A stretch of 64,000 bases of DNA, taken from assembly GCF_032334255.1 (NCBI RefSeq), contig NZ_JAUHMF010000001.1, positions 1,364,001-1,428,000 on the forward strand. The letters run 5' to 3'. Position 1 is the stretch's first letter. Every line of letters begins with the position of its first letter. This DNA comes from Thermanaerothrix solaris (GTDB lineage Bacteria; Chloroflexota; Anaerolineae; Anaerolineales; Anaerolineaceae). Below are positions 35,086 to 43,730 of this stretch, one piece after another. The position numbers were made by a program, and so were the translations under genes. Below the pieces are notes generated by a model. The model saw only the letters and a list, made by a program, of their open reading frames with translations. It did not search any database and was not told the DNA's origin.

Positions 35086-36119
35086 TGACGACCAACCCCA
35101 AAGTACTTTTCATCGGTGGCTCGCTTAATCAAACCACCATTTTGCATCAAATCGCCCAACAATTGCCGGAGTGCGATCGTTATTTTTCGCCCTTCTACGC
35201 GGACGGCTTGATCGGTTTATTGACTCGCTTAGGCTTTACTAACTTCACCATCTTGGGCGGGCGTCATCGGCAAGCCACCAAGCGTTACCTGCGCGAACAC
35301 CATCTCCCCATAGACTGCGGGGGTAAACAACGCACCTATGATTTGGTCGTGACCTGCACTGATCTACTTCTGCCCCGCAACATTCTCAATACGCGCCTGA
35401 TGTTAGTTCAAGAAGGGATGTTAGAAGCAGAAGATTGGCGCTTTAACCTCGTTCGTACATTCAACCTTCCTCGTTATCTTGCCAACACTGCTGCAACCGG
35501 CCTATCCCATGCCTACCACGCCTTCTGTGTGGCTTCACCGGGCTATCGCAACCTCTTTATTCGCAAGGGAGTTAACCCTGACAAAATTATTGTCACCGGT
35601 ATCCCTAATTTTGATCACGCCGCAGGCTATTTGAACAACGATTTTCCCCACCATGGCTACATCCTAATAGCAACATCTGCCACCCGTGAAACACTGAAAT
35701 TTCATGATCGCAAGCGCTTCCTCCAACGCGTCAAAGCGCTGGCTTTTGGCCGCCCAATGATTTTCAAATTACACCCCAATGAAAACATTGACCGTGCGAC
35801 ACGCGAAATTCGGCGCTATTTTCCCGAGGTTCCAATATACACCGAGGGCAACTTGCACCATATGATCGCGAATTGCGATATGCTCATCGCCCAAAACACA
35901 TCGGCGATCTTTACGGCTCTGGCACTGGGTAAACCCATCCACTGCGATCTTGATCTCAGTACCCTCAGACGACTTATGCCCATTCAAAATGGTGGACGCT
36001 CTGCTGAACGCATTGCCGAAGTCTGTCGGCAACTTTTGCAAACCCCACTTGCAGAACTCAACCGACGACCGCTACGTGCCCACTTCTTTCCGCGCTGGGA
36101 GACCCAAGATCTCTTTTAA
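35085..36119 (+). CDS. GT-B-like protein resembling CDP-glycerol glycerophosphotransferases
   Basis: A 344-residue protein with a two-Rossmann layout: an N-terminal half starting PKVLFIGGSLNQTTILHQIA, then a C-terminal half with IFKLHPNENIDRATREI, IANCDMLIAQNTSAIFTALALGKPI. This second block (KxHP...NTS..E/T..LGKP) is like the nucleotide-diphosphate binding half of CDP-glycerol glycerophosphotransferases and UDP-GlcNAc 2-epimerase-like proteins. There is no signal peptide. The start is the ATG at 35085, which overlaps the PHP stop by one base; a GTG at 35082 is possible. A role in building a surface polymer or a glycolipid head group is inference only. Confidence 0.62.
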   Translation: MTTNPKVLFIGGSLNQTTILHQIAQQLPECDRYFSPFYADGLIGLLTRLGFTNFTILGGRHRQATKRYLREHHLPIDCGGKQRTYDLVVTCTDLLLPRNILNTRLMLVQEGMLEAEDWRFNLVRTFNLPRYLANTAATGLSHAYHAFCVASPGYRNLFIRKGVNPDKIIVTGIPNFDHAAGYLNNDFPHHGYILIATSATRETLKFHDRKRFLQRVKALAFGRPMIFKLHPNENIDRATREIRRYFPEVPIYTEGNLHHMIANCDMLIAQNTSAIFTALALGKPIHCDLDLSTLRRLMPIQNGGRSAERIAEVCRQLLQTPLAELNRRPLRAHFFPRWETQDLF

Positions 36120-36161
36120 AATGATCATTCACCCCTTCTCCCAAGTTGCCCGGGTGCACCC

Positions 36162-36188
36162 TTGCCCCGGGCAAAATTATGTTAGAAT
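36162..36188 (+). promoter_or_regulatory. Extended -10 promoter for uvrB
   Basis: TTGCCC (36162-36167) and TAGAAT (36183-36188) with 15 bp between them; TGT immediately before TAGAAT makes an extended -10. It lies about 55 bp before the uvrB ATG. Confidence 0.45.
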
Positions 36189-36243
36189 CAAATTCCTTGA
36201 ACAAATGTTTCAGCGTTCTCAGAACGGACAAGAAGGGCGACCC

Positions 36244-38292
36244 ATGAAATTCAAGTTGCAGGCCCCTTACCACCCCACTGGCGACCAGCCTGAAGCCATT
36301 CGTCAACTGGTCGAAGGCGTGCGGCGGGGATATCGCCACCAGGTTTTGCTGGGCGCCACCGGCACCGGCAAGACTTATACCATCGCCAATGTTATCGCTG
36401 AGTTGCAAATGCCGGCACTGGTCATGGCGCACAACAAGACGTTAGCAGCGCAACTTTATGCCGAGTTTAAGCAATTCTTCCCGGAGAATGCGGTTGAGTA
36501 TTTTGTCTCTTACTACGACTACTACCAGCCTGAAGCCTACGTTCCGCAGCACGACCTTTACATCGAGAAAGAGACCGACATCAACGAAGAAATTGACCGC
36601 TTGCGCCTGGCGGCCACCACGGCATTAATGTCGCGACCGGATGTCATTATCGTCGCCTCTGTGTCATGCATCTACGGCTTGGGTGATCCTCAAGCCTATG
36701 GCAAAAGTGTCATTGACTTGCAAATCGGCGGCATCTACCGTCGCAACGCCCTGCTGCGCCAGTTGGTTGAGAGTCAGTACCAGCGCAACGATTTTGAAAT
36801 GCGACCAGGCGTCTTCCGCGTGCGCGGTGATACCCTGGAAGTGTTTCCCGCCTATGAAGAAAAGCGGGCTTATCGAATCACCTTCTTTGGCGATGAGGTT
36901 GAACGCATCCAGGTTGTCAACCCCTTGACCGGGGAATTGCTGCACGAACCCCACCAGATCGCCATCTACCCTGCCAAACACTACATCACCGAGCAGGAAC
37001 GCCTGCAAAAAGCGCTCCAAGACATCGAGAACGAACTGGAAGAACGCTTGGCTTTTCTACGGGCCCAGGGCAAATTGCTCGAAGCCCAACGCCTGGAACA
37101 GCGCACGCGATATGACCTGGAAATGCTGCGCGAGGTGGGTTACTGTTCGGGCATCGAGAACTATTCGCGCCACTTGGATCAGCGTCCGCCGGGTTCACCA
37201 CCCTGGACGCTCATGGACTACCTGCCCAGCGAATATCTCTTAATCATAGATGAATCGCACATGACCATTCCTCAGATTCGCGGGATGTATCACGGTGATC
37301 GCTCGCGCAAAGAGGTACTGGTGGAATATGGTTTTCGCTTACCCTCGGCGCTCGATAACCGCCCCCTGACGTTTGAAGAGTTTGAACAGCGCATGGGCTA
37401 CACTATTTACACCTCCGCCACCCCTGGCCCTTACGAACTAGAACGCGCCGACCAGGTGGTTGAACAGATTATCCGTCCTACCGGCTTGCTCGACCCGGTC
37501 GTGGAAGTGCGTCCTACCCAAGGGCAAATTGACGACCTGGTCAAAGAGATTCGCCACCGCGTCGAACGAGGTGAACGCGCCCTGGTCACCACACTGACCA
37601 AACGCATGGCCGAAGATCTTGCCGATTACCTGATGGAACTTGGGATCAAAGTGCATTACCTGCACTCCGAGATTGATACCTTGGAACGGGTAGGCATCCT
37701 GCGTGACCTGCGCCTGGGAGTCTTTGATGTCGTGGTGGGTATCAACCTGTTGCGTGAAGGGCTGGATCTGCCCGAAGTTTCGTTAGTTGCCATCCTAGAC
37801 GCGGATAAAGAGGGTTTTCTGCGCTCGGCTACGGCACTCATCCAGACCATCGGTCGTGCCGCCCGCCACGTGAACGGACATGTCATTATGTACGCCGACC
37901 GCATCACTGAAGCCATGCAGCAAGCCATTGATGAAACCAACCGCCGCCGTGCCAAACAGATGGCCTACAACCGTGAACATGGCATCGAACCGGTCAGCAT
38001 CGTTAAAGCCGTGCACGATTTGACTGAACGGCTGAGCACCACTGCCGTAGCCGAAGGGCGGGCCGAATACACCGCCGGCAGGGCTGCCCACCGTGCCGCT
38101 TCTGCCCGCGAACTGCGGCATCTGATTACCGAACTGGAACAACAGATGAAAACTGCCGCCAAAAACCTGGAATTCGAGAAGGCAGCCATCTTGCGGGATC
38201 AGATTTTCGAGTTGCGCGCCCTGCTAGCCGAAGAAAGCAACCTTCCGCCGTGGCAAAAAGCGCGCCTATTGGCCGGCGAGGAAGCGTCTTAA
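36244..38292 (+). CDS. uvrB: Excinuclease ABC subunit B
   Basis: Nucleotide excision repair helicase-like subunit that verifies damage with UvrA and recruits UvrC. From the ATG at 36244 the protein has 682 residues, normal for UvrB; the open frame extends upstream to 35950 but that part overlaps the previous gene and is not UvrB-like. Walker A is GATGTGKTYT (about residue 37), the damage-probing hairpin is YYDYYQPEAYVP, and later motifs DESHMTIPQ, YTSATPG and QTIGRAARH are intact. The C-terminal UVR coiled coil (LITELEQQMKTAAKNLEFEKA) binds UvrC. Its stop overlaps the convergent acylphosphatase gene by 4 bp. Confidence 0.97.
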   Translation: MKFKLQAPYHPTGDQPEAIRQLVEGVRRGYRHQVLLGATGTGKTYTIANVIAELQMPALVMAHNKTLAAQLYAEFKQFFPENAVEYFVSYYDYYQPEAYVPQHDLYIEKETDINEEIDRLRLAATTALMSRPDVIIVASVSCIYGLGDPQAYGKSVIDLQIGGIYRRNALLRQLVESQYQRNDFEMRPGVFRVRGDTLEVFPAYEEKRAYRITFFGDEVERIQVVNPLTGELLHEPHQIAIYPAKHYITEQERLQKALQDIENELEERLAFLRAQGKLLEAQRLEQRTRYDLEMLREVGYCSGIENYSRHLDQRPPGSPPWTLMDYLPSEYLLIIDESHMTIPQIRGMYHGDRSRKEVLVEYGFRLPSALDNRPLTFEEFEQRMGYTIYTSATPGPYELERADQVVEQIIRPTGLLDPVVEVRPTQGQIDDLVKEIRHRVERGERALVTTLTKRMAEDLADYLMELGIKVHYLHSEIDTLERVGILRDLRLGVFDVVVGINLLREGLDLPEVSLVAILDADKEGFLRSATALIQTIGRAARHVNGHVIMYADRITEAMQQAIDETNRRRAKQMAYNREHGIEPVSIVKAVHDLTERLSTTAVAEGRAEYTAGRAAHRAASARELRHLITELEQQMKTAAKNLEFEKAAILRDQIFELRALLAEESNLPPWQKARLLAGEEAS

Positions 38293-38579
38293 GCGGTGGG
38301 CCGAATCTCAAAACGACGGAATTCGCCGCTGGCGGCTGACCATTCCACATCCACTTGGGTCACCACAGCAGAACGGGGCCCACGCCGCAGGTAATCCAGC
38401 AGGGTTTCCAGTTTATCTCGCGGCCCCTCGGCCACAACTTCGACATCCCCATCAAACGTATTGCGCACCCACCCAACCAACCCCAGGGCAAGGGCACGAT
38501 CCTGCACAAAGTATCGGAACCCAACCCCTTGTACATGGCCTTGAATTCGGGCATGCAGACGCATTGTCTCCATGGTCAT
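38289..38579 (-). CDS. acyP: Acylphosphatase
   Basis: A 96-residue enzyme that hydrolyses acyl phosphates. The active-site segment GHVQGVGFRYFV with its arginine, and WVRNTFDGDVEV with the catalytic asparagine, are intact. The ATG at 38579 follows AAAAGGAGG and overlaps the stop of the preceding peptidase-like gene as ATGA, which supports this start over longer alternatives. It is the last gene of the run that begins with rseP. Confidence 0.93.
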   Translation of the reverse strand: MTMETMRLHARIQGHVQGVGFRYFVQDRALALGLVGWVRNTFDGDVEVVAEGPRDKLETLLDYLRRGPRSAVVTQVDVEWSAASGEFRRFEIRPTA

Positions 38580-39772
38580 GGTTCCTCCTTTTGGGGAAGA
38601 TGCGAATGACGAGGAAAAGAACCGCGCAAATTGAACAGTACTGGGAGCATGATCAGTGCTCCCAACACCACGTAGGGCCACAGGTGACGCCAGGCTCGCC
38701 GCCAGGGATTGACCCCCAGGCTATCCTCCAACCACTCCCGCTCCAGTTGCGCCAGTGATAAACCCAAACCAGCCTGTACCCCCTCCTCACAACCCAAGCC
38801 ATCCTGATAAGCCCGGGTCAGGGTAGTGAGGCCACTTCGGCCAAAACGCTCTTGCAAGTAACGCACAAATGAAGCCGATTGGGCATAGGCCAGAAAAGCC
38901 GCAGCAGACTCGCGCGGAAAGGCTTGACACAGGCTCGACAATGCCAACAAATGATCCTCTTGGACAGCCCGATCAAGCGCCCGCTGATAGTCCGGGTTAG
39001 GATAGAGTTCGGCCAACGAGGCCATCCCTTCAGTTAGCCAGAGCGGTAGTTTTCCATAAGCCTCCCCCATTAGCCGGTACTGCAATAGATGAGCAATTTC
39101 GTGCGGAATCTGCCGTTCCATCTCGGCAACCTGATCCGGGCCAGGTGAGATGGCCACCAACACGATGCCCGTTTCAGGGCTGGCATGACCCGCCAACCAC
39201 GGCGTACCGCTCAAGTTCAAAGCACTTTGCAGGCTTTGAATATCGGGGTAGAGATAAACCTGCAGCGGGGAGGGAGGCTCTACATCCAGCAGGGATTGCG
39301 CACTTTTCAAACCGTTTTGCGCCGCCTGAAGTGCTGCCCGCCCAAAGGTAAGATCTCCCTCTACCCACCCCACCTGAATGCCCGCTTCTTCCAGGAATTG
39401 CCAGTTAAAGCGATCATCCGCGTAGATAAACTGATAGCGAGGGCTTTCAACCACTTTTCCATCCGCCAGCCGGACTTGAAACCAGTATGTGACGTGGGAA
39501 AACGGCGTCAACCTGCGCCCAACCAGTTCCCAGTTATATGTTAATTGCCCGTCCGGAGCTGGCATTAGGGCTACCGTCAAGGGCGGCTGGCCCTCAGGTG
39601 CAATCAGCAACACAACCTCTTGCGCTGGAGTTGTAAGGCGTAAATGCGCCTGAAAAAGCACGCGCTCGCCAAATATCGGTTCCGCAGAAGCCTGTTCTAT
39701 AATAGTGTCCCCTACGACCTGAGGCCACCCCAGACTCTGCCACCATAATATCGCCACAACTAACCAACCCAA
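38576..39772 (-). CDS. Membrane-anchored gluzincin (peptidase MA-like) protein
   Basis: A 398-residue protein with an N-terminal signal sequence (LVVAILWWQSLGW), a beta-rich region, a peptidase MA-like domain with HEIAHLL and the downstream glutamate in WLTEGMASLAE, and a C-terminal membrane helix (WPYVVLGALIMLPVLF). The two motifs form the zinc site of gluzincins, so it is probably an active extracytoplasmic metallopeptidase. The TTG at 39772 is the likely start, eight bases after GGGGAGG. It lies 30 bp after the HEAT-repeat gene, in one unit with rseP. Confidence 0.8.
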   Translation of the reverse strand: MGWLVVAILWWQSLGWPQVVGDTIIEQASAEPIFGERVLFQAHLRLTTPAQEVVLLIAPEGQPPLTVALMPAPDGQLTYNWELVGRRLTPFSHVTYWFQVRLADGKVVESPRYQFIYADDRFNWQFLEEAGIQVGWVEGDLTFGRAALQAAQNGLKSAQSLLDVEPPSPLQVYLYPDIQSLQSALNLSGTPWLAGHASPETGIVLVAISPGPDQVAEMERQIPHEIAHLLQYRLMGEAYGKLPLWLTEGMASLAELYPNPDYQRALDRAVQEDHLLALSSLCQAFPRESAAAFLAYAQSASFVRYLQERFGRSGLTTLTRAYQDGLGCEEGVQAGLGLSLAQLEREWLEDSLGVNPWRRAWRHLWPYVVLGALIMLPVLFNLRGSFPRHSHLPQKEEP

Positions 39773-39802
39773 TCGCCTTACCTCCCCACTGGGGGTTTTG
39801 CT

Positions 39803-40858
39803 TCAATTCAGGCGCGCCAGCATATCCTCATCCAGATCCTCTTCATCATCCATTTCGGATTCGAGGTCAATGATGTGATCGAGGTCTTTCTCATCCTGGA
39901 TTTCGAATTCAAACATGCCAAACGGCATCACACCCTCGTTGAACGACAGGTTATCCAGGGCATCCTCGATAAAGGCAGCTTCGTCATCATCCTCGGTCTC
40001 TGCCAGAAGGCGCTCCAAAGCCTGTTGGACCCCCTCACCGCCAATTTGCGAGAGCGACCAGATCGCCGCCATGCGCACCTCTTCATCTTCGATGCCCTCT
40101 TCCAGCATATTGAGCAACGGCTCGCGGGCCTCTTCGACCTCCAACTCACCCGCCGCGCGCACGGCTTCTAATTGCACATCGAAATCGGGATGATCCAGCA
40201 TGCGCACCACATGCTGACCCCAAGCCGGGTCTGCCGAGCGCCCCATGGCGAAGAGCGCGCTGGCAATCCAGGCCGGGTCGTTGCTGGTGTAGGCACGCAG
40301 GATCAACGTCGGCACTTCCTGGCGGCTGGAAAAACCCAAGGCCTCCAACGCCCGCCACTGAACCAACGCCGAACGATCTCGGCTCAACGTGGACAGTAAA
40401 TGATCCTCGACCATGTGCAAGGTGGCCTCAGGAAGTTCTTCTACTTCACCCATATAGACAAACTGGGCTAACGTAGAGGCTGCCTGAGCACGCACGATCT
40501 CGTCGTTGTCCTCTTCCATCATTTGGATAAACTTGTTAATCAGATGCGGATCCTGACATTCCCACAGCAAACTGAGTGCACCGGCACGCACCCGCGGTTC
40601 CTCATCATCCAGGGCGAACTTACTCAATTCATCAAACGAGACCAGGGTATCCGCCTCAGCCAGCATTTCCAAATCTTCCATCAAGGCGACGCGGCGTTCT
40701 ACCGGCACCTGCCCCCACACCTTTTTCAAACGCTCCAAGTCCTCTGGGCTGAGATCCGAGAAACGGTGCAGAAAGCGGGCCGGAAAAGGCTGGTTGGTAT
40801 CCAACAGGGCCGCTAACACCTGGTCAAACGAAACTTGCTTGCGTGGTTTTTTCGACAT
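39803..40858 (-). CDS. HEAT-repeat protein with acidic tail
   Basis: A 351-residue all-helical protein. From about residue 70 to 290 it has five to six HEAT/PBS-lyase-type repeats, recognisable from EEPRVRAGALSLLWE, DNDEIVRAQAASTLAQF, FDVQLEAVRAAGELE and DEEVRMAAIWSLSQIGG. The C-terminal 50 residues are very acidic (DLDHIIDLESEMDDEEDLDED). Such proteins act as scaffolds or adaptors; no enzyme motif is present. It sits between the RseP-like protease and the peptidase-MA-like gene. GAGG precedes the ATG at a short distance. Confidence 0.8.
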   Translation of the reverse strand: MSKKPRKQVSFDQVLAALLDTNQPFPARFLHRFSDLSPEDLERLKKVWGQVPVERRVALMEDLEMLAEADTLVSFDELSKFALDDEEPRVRAGALSLLWECQDPHLINKFIQMMEEDNDEIVRAQAASTLAQFVYMGEVEELPEATLHMVEDHLLSTLSRDRSALVQWRALEALGFSSRQEVPTLILRAYTSNDPAWIASALFAMGRSADPAWGQHVVRMLDHPDFDVQLEAVRAAGELEVEEAREPLLNMLEEGIEDEEVRMAAIWSLSQIGGEGVQQALERLLAETEDDDEAAFIEDALDNLSFNEGVMPFGMFEFEIQDEKDLDHIIDLESEMDDEEDLDEDMLARLN

Positions 40859-40871
40859 TCCTTTCCTCGAT

Positions 40872-41945
40872 CTAGGGTAACGTAATTGGATTAATAATAT
40901 CCTGGGCAGTGATATACAGGAAGAGCAGTATCAGCAACACAAACCCAACCGTATGTACCCAAGCCTCATACTTCGGAGGTACGCGTTTGCCAATCACCAA
41001 TTCCGGCAAAACAAACAGGATGCGCCCACCATCCAGGGCTGGGATCGGCAATAGATTGGCAAACCCCACCGCCACCGAGATCAGGGCCATCAGCCGCAGG
41101 GTCAGGGTGGTTTCCACCGGGCTTGCCCCCGCCTGCTCATTTTCAATATCACGTTCGCGGGCCTGGGAGAAGATGGTATAAATCCCCACCGGGCCGACTA
41201 CCCGGCTTTGTTCGGGGGGTACCTCTCCTCGCACGGCTGCAATCAGCGAGCGCGGGATTTGCACCAAGCCCTCCCAGGTCGCTTGCGTTGCCCAAGGCAG
41301 AGTCTCAAACCATGAGGTGACCGGCCGCCAGGGCGTGACCATGCGAATGCCGAGTGCCCCTTGCCCCGGCGGTGGGTTTAGACGCGGAGTTGCACGCAAG
41401 GTGATTTGCTGACCGGTGCGCTCCACGACCAGGGTAATCTCTTCCCCTCGATGCTGGGCGATGATCTGACTTAACTGAGCCATGCCAGTGATGGGAACGT
41501 CATTTACCTGACGCACAAGGTCGCCGGGTTGGATACCGGCCAGAGCCGCAGGCGAATCGGGTTCCACGTAGTCCACCATCACCTTGGTAACCTCAGGCAC
41601 CCCGGCGCGCAGGAAAAAGAGACTGAAAAGCACCAAACCGGTCATCAGATTCATAAACGGCCCGGCCAATAGCACGGCAATGCGCGCTAGCGGTTTGGCA
41701 TTGATAAAGCCACCGGGCACGCTGGGATCATTTTCACCCGAAAGGCGCACAAAAGCGCCAAAGGGAATCCAGTTTAATGTGACTTCGGTTTCACCCACTC
41801 GAAATAAGCGTACCAAACGCGGCGGAAACCCAAACCCAAACTCTTCCACCCGAATGCCAAACAATCGCGCCGCCAGATAGTGCCCGAATTCATGCAGAAA
41901 CAGTGTCAGGCTGAAAAAAATCAGAAACTCTAGAAAGATCATCAT
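40872..41945 (-). CDS. rseP: Site-2 protease of the RseP family
   Basis: A 357-residue intramembrane zinc metalloprotease (M50). The active site LFLHEFGHYLAARLFGI is in the first membrane segment, a PDZ domain follows at 115-200 (DSPAALAGIQPGDLVRQVND), and the third zinc ligand lies in NLLPIPALDGGRI. RseP enzymes cut anti-sigma factors and remnant signal peptides. Most bacteria have it beside dxr or cdsA; here it heads a unit with a HEAT protein, a peptidase and an acylphosphatase. Confidence 0.94.
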   Translation of the reverse strand: MMIFLEFLIFFSLTLFLHEFGHYLAARLFGIRVEEFGFGFPPRLVRLFRVGETEVTLNWIPFGAFVRLSGENDPSVPGGFINAKPLARIAVLLAGPFMNLMTGLVLFSLFFLRAGVPEVTKVMVDYVEPDSPAALAGIQPGDLVRQVNDVPITGMAQLSQIIAQHRGEEITLVVERTGQQITLRATPRLNPPPGQGALGIRMVTPWRPVTSWFETLPWATQATWEGLVQIPRSLIAAVRGEVPPEQSRVVGPVGIYTIFSQARERDIENEQAGASPVETTLTLRLMALISVAVGFANLLPIPALDGGRILFVLPELVIGKRVPPKYEAWVHTVGFVLLILLFLYITAQDIINPITLP

Positions 41946-41979
41946 CCTACCTTTAGATTAACAAGTGGTGTGCACCCTG

Positions 41980-42008
41980 ATTATATCGCTTTTAAACCAT
42001 CAGAGCAA
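41980..42008 (-). promoter_or_regulatory. Sigma-70-type promoter for rseP
   Basis: On the minus strand TTGCTC (42008-42003) is followed after 17 bp by a perfect TATAAT (41985-41980). The rseP start is 35 bp downstream, so the rseP unit has its own promoter after the decarboxylase gene. Confidence 0.55.
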
Positions 42009-42017
42009 AAGTCGCGT

Positions 42018-42995
42018 CTATGCCTCTGTCTCAATCAACCTGGCTGCGCCACCTACACCTGCCACAATCACCTCTTTCACCCCCGAGAAAGCCTTTAAGC
42101 GTGCTTTCACAGTCTCGGCATCTTGCGGTAAACAGATCACGTGCACGTTTGGCCCAGCATCCAGAGTATAGAAAGCTGCTACCCCCTCACGGCGCCAAGC
42201 GGTTACTGCACGCATCAGGTCTACCGAGGTCCCTTGCCAGTAGATCAAGGGAGGATGAGAAGTCATCATCACGGCATGCATCATCATGCTGTCCTGCTCG
42301 GCCACCTCGGCCAGGGCTTCAAAGTCACGCCGCAGGATGGCCTGGCGGGCGAGGCGAAGGCGTCGCGGCGTATCCACCACCCGCGCCGATTGAAGCGGAC
42401 TGGTCGCCGCCAACCTGTGCCCTTCGCTCGACCCTACTGCCTTGTGGGTTGCCTCTATCACCGCCACACAGTCTATTAAGGGCCAATGCTCGGGTGGAGC
42501 AATCGAAAACGCATACGAATCGGCATCACCACGACCGGGCTGCCATTCCACAAACCCCCCCGGCACCGAGCGCGCTGCCGAACCTGAGCCACGCCGTGCC
42601 AGCCGAGAAAGGGTGGGCTCATCCAGGTGCAATCCCAACGCCGCCGTGGTTGCCAACGCCAGCGCCGCAAAGGCAGCCGCCGACGAAGCCAACCCAGCCC
42701 CGGCAGGAAAGTTATTTTCACTTTCCACCCGAGCAGCCAGCGCGACCCCCGCCCAGGCGCGTATCAGATCCAGAAACTGCACCACGCGATCGCGAGCACG
42801 TCCTTCCAAGAATTGACCATTGAGCCAGATTTGATCGTGAGCCAACGTTGGATCAAACTGCACGCGGGTGCGGGTCATGAGACCGGCCAGATTCATTGAG
42901 AGTGAACCATTCGCCGGTAAACGCAGTTCCGGATCACGATTGCCCCAGTACTTAATAAAGGCAATATTCGGGTGGGCTAATGCCGTGGCTTGCAT
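42018..42995 (-). CDS. mvaD: Mevalonate-pathway decarboxylase (diphospho- or phosphomevalonate)
   Basis: A 325-residue GHMP-fold enzyme that starts MQATALAHPNIAFIKYWGNRD behind GGGAAAGGAAAC. The ATP loop PAGAGLASSAAAFAALA, the segment GSGSAARSVPGGFVEW and the catalytic aspartate in DAGPNVHVI mark it as an ATP-dependent decarboxylase of isoprenoid synthesis. Classical enzymes use diphosphomevalonate, but a similarly annotated Roseiflexus (Chloroflexota) protein has been shown to use phosphomevalonate, with isopentenyl phosphate kinase completing the route. Which substrate applies here cannot be decided from the motif alone. It is preceded by a methyltransferase gene with 13 bp between them. 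Confidence 0.85.
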   Translation of the reverse strand: MQATALAHPNIAFIKYWGNRDPELRLPANGSLSMNLAGLMTRTRVQFDPTLAHDQIWLNGQFLEGRARDRVVQFLDLIRAWAGVALAARVESENNFPAGAGLASSAAAFAALALATTAALGLHLDEPTLSRLARRGSGSAARSVPGGFVEWQPGRGDADSYAFSIAPPEHWPLIDCVAVIEATHKAVGSSEGHRLAATSPLQSARVVDTPRRLRLARQAILRRDFEALAEVAEQDSMMMHAVMMTSHPPLIYWQGTSVDLMRAVTAWRREGVAAFYTLDAGPNVHVICLPQDAETVKARLKAFSGVKEVIVAGVGGAARLIETEA

Positions 42996-43008
42996 TGTTT
43001 CCTTTCCC

Positions 43009-43587
43009 TTACACCACTTTCTCGGCAAGGATCAGGTAAGCATCTTCGTGCTGCCAAGGGGATTCGCGCATTATAAAACCGGCCTCTTGCAGATGGCGGC
43101 GAATTAATGCCGCCGGCAGGCGATGGGCACGGGGTGGACCATCCTCATGAACGGCATCCGGGCGCCAATCCAAAATAGCCACCCGCCCCCCAAGGCGTAA
43201 CACCCGCAACATATCACGCATGAGATGATCTATGGGTTCAACCTCATGCACCACAAAAGCTGCCCAAATCAGATCTACACTTGCCGCTGGAAGAGGAATG
43301 CGAGGCAATTCCGCGCACATGGTGTGCACCTGCTGTGGGGGATGACGCGCAATGAGTACATCCAACATTTCGCGGCTTCCATCCAGCGCCCACACCGCCC
43401 CACTGGGAGTAACCAAGTCGGCCAACGGAAAGGTCCAAAATCCCGGACCACAGCCCAGGTCCACGACCACCTGCCCCGGCTGCACGCCAATGGCACGGAG
43501 CAAAGCACGCGGATGCCACTTGGCTTCGCGCGAGGTATCCAGCAAGATAGCATGCTTTTTCGGATCAAAACGTTTTGAATCGGCCAC
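43009..43587 (-). CDS. Class I SAM-dependent methyltransferase
   Basis: A 192-residue methyltransferase of the Methyltransf_11 type. The SAM-binding motif I is VVVDLGCGPGFWTFPLA, motif II has ALDGSREML, and post-motif segments (VDLIWAAFVVHEVEPIDHLMRDMLRVLRLGGRVAILDW) follow in the normal order. The substrate is unknown; the family includes quinone and small-molecule methyltransferases. The GTG start has only a distant ribosome binding site. Confidence 0.85.
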   Translation of the reverse strand: MADSKRFDPKKHAILLDTSREAKWHPRALLRAIGVQPGQVVVDLGCGPGFWTFPLADLVTPSGAVWALDGSREMLDVLIARHPPQQVHTMCAELPRIPLPAASVDLIWAAFVVHEVEPIDHLMRDMLRVLRLGGRVAILDWRPDAVHEDGPPRAHRLPAALIRRHLQEAGFIMRESPWQHEDAYLILAEKVV

Positions 43588-43670
43588 GCGGGTTAAAAAT
43601 CACCTTTCTCCTGAGTCTCAAAAGAATTATAGCCCGAAGATGCTTTCCCGGGAGATGGTAGAGTTGGTCC

Positions 43671-43705
43671 AAACAAAAAAACCTCGCCCGGTTTATAGAG
43701 CGAGG
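43671..43705 (-). terminator. Rho-independent terminator after the rhodanese gene
   Basis: CCTCGC (43682-43687) and GCGAGG (43700-43705) form the stem; on the minus strand it is followed by TTTTTTTGTTT. It lies 26 bp past the stop of the rhodanese gene. Confidence 0.85.
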
Positions 43706-43730
43706 GAAACACCTACGGAAAGTTAAGGTT

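Noticed and set aside
35950..36243. N-terminal extension of uvrB
   Set aside because: It overlaps the coding end of the previous gene, its residues do not resemble UvrB, and a promoter and ribosome binding site precede the ATG at 36244.
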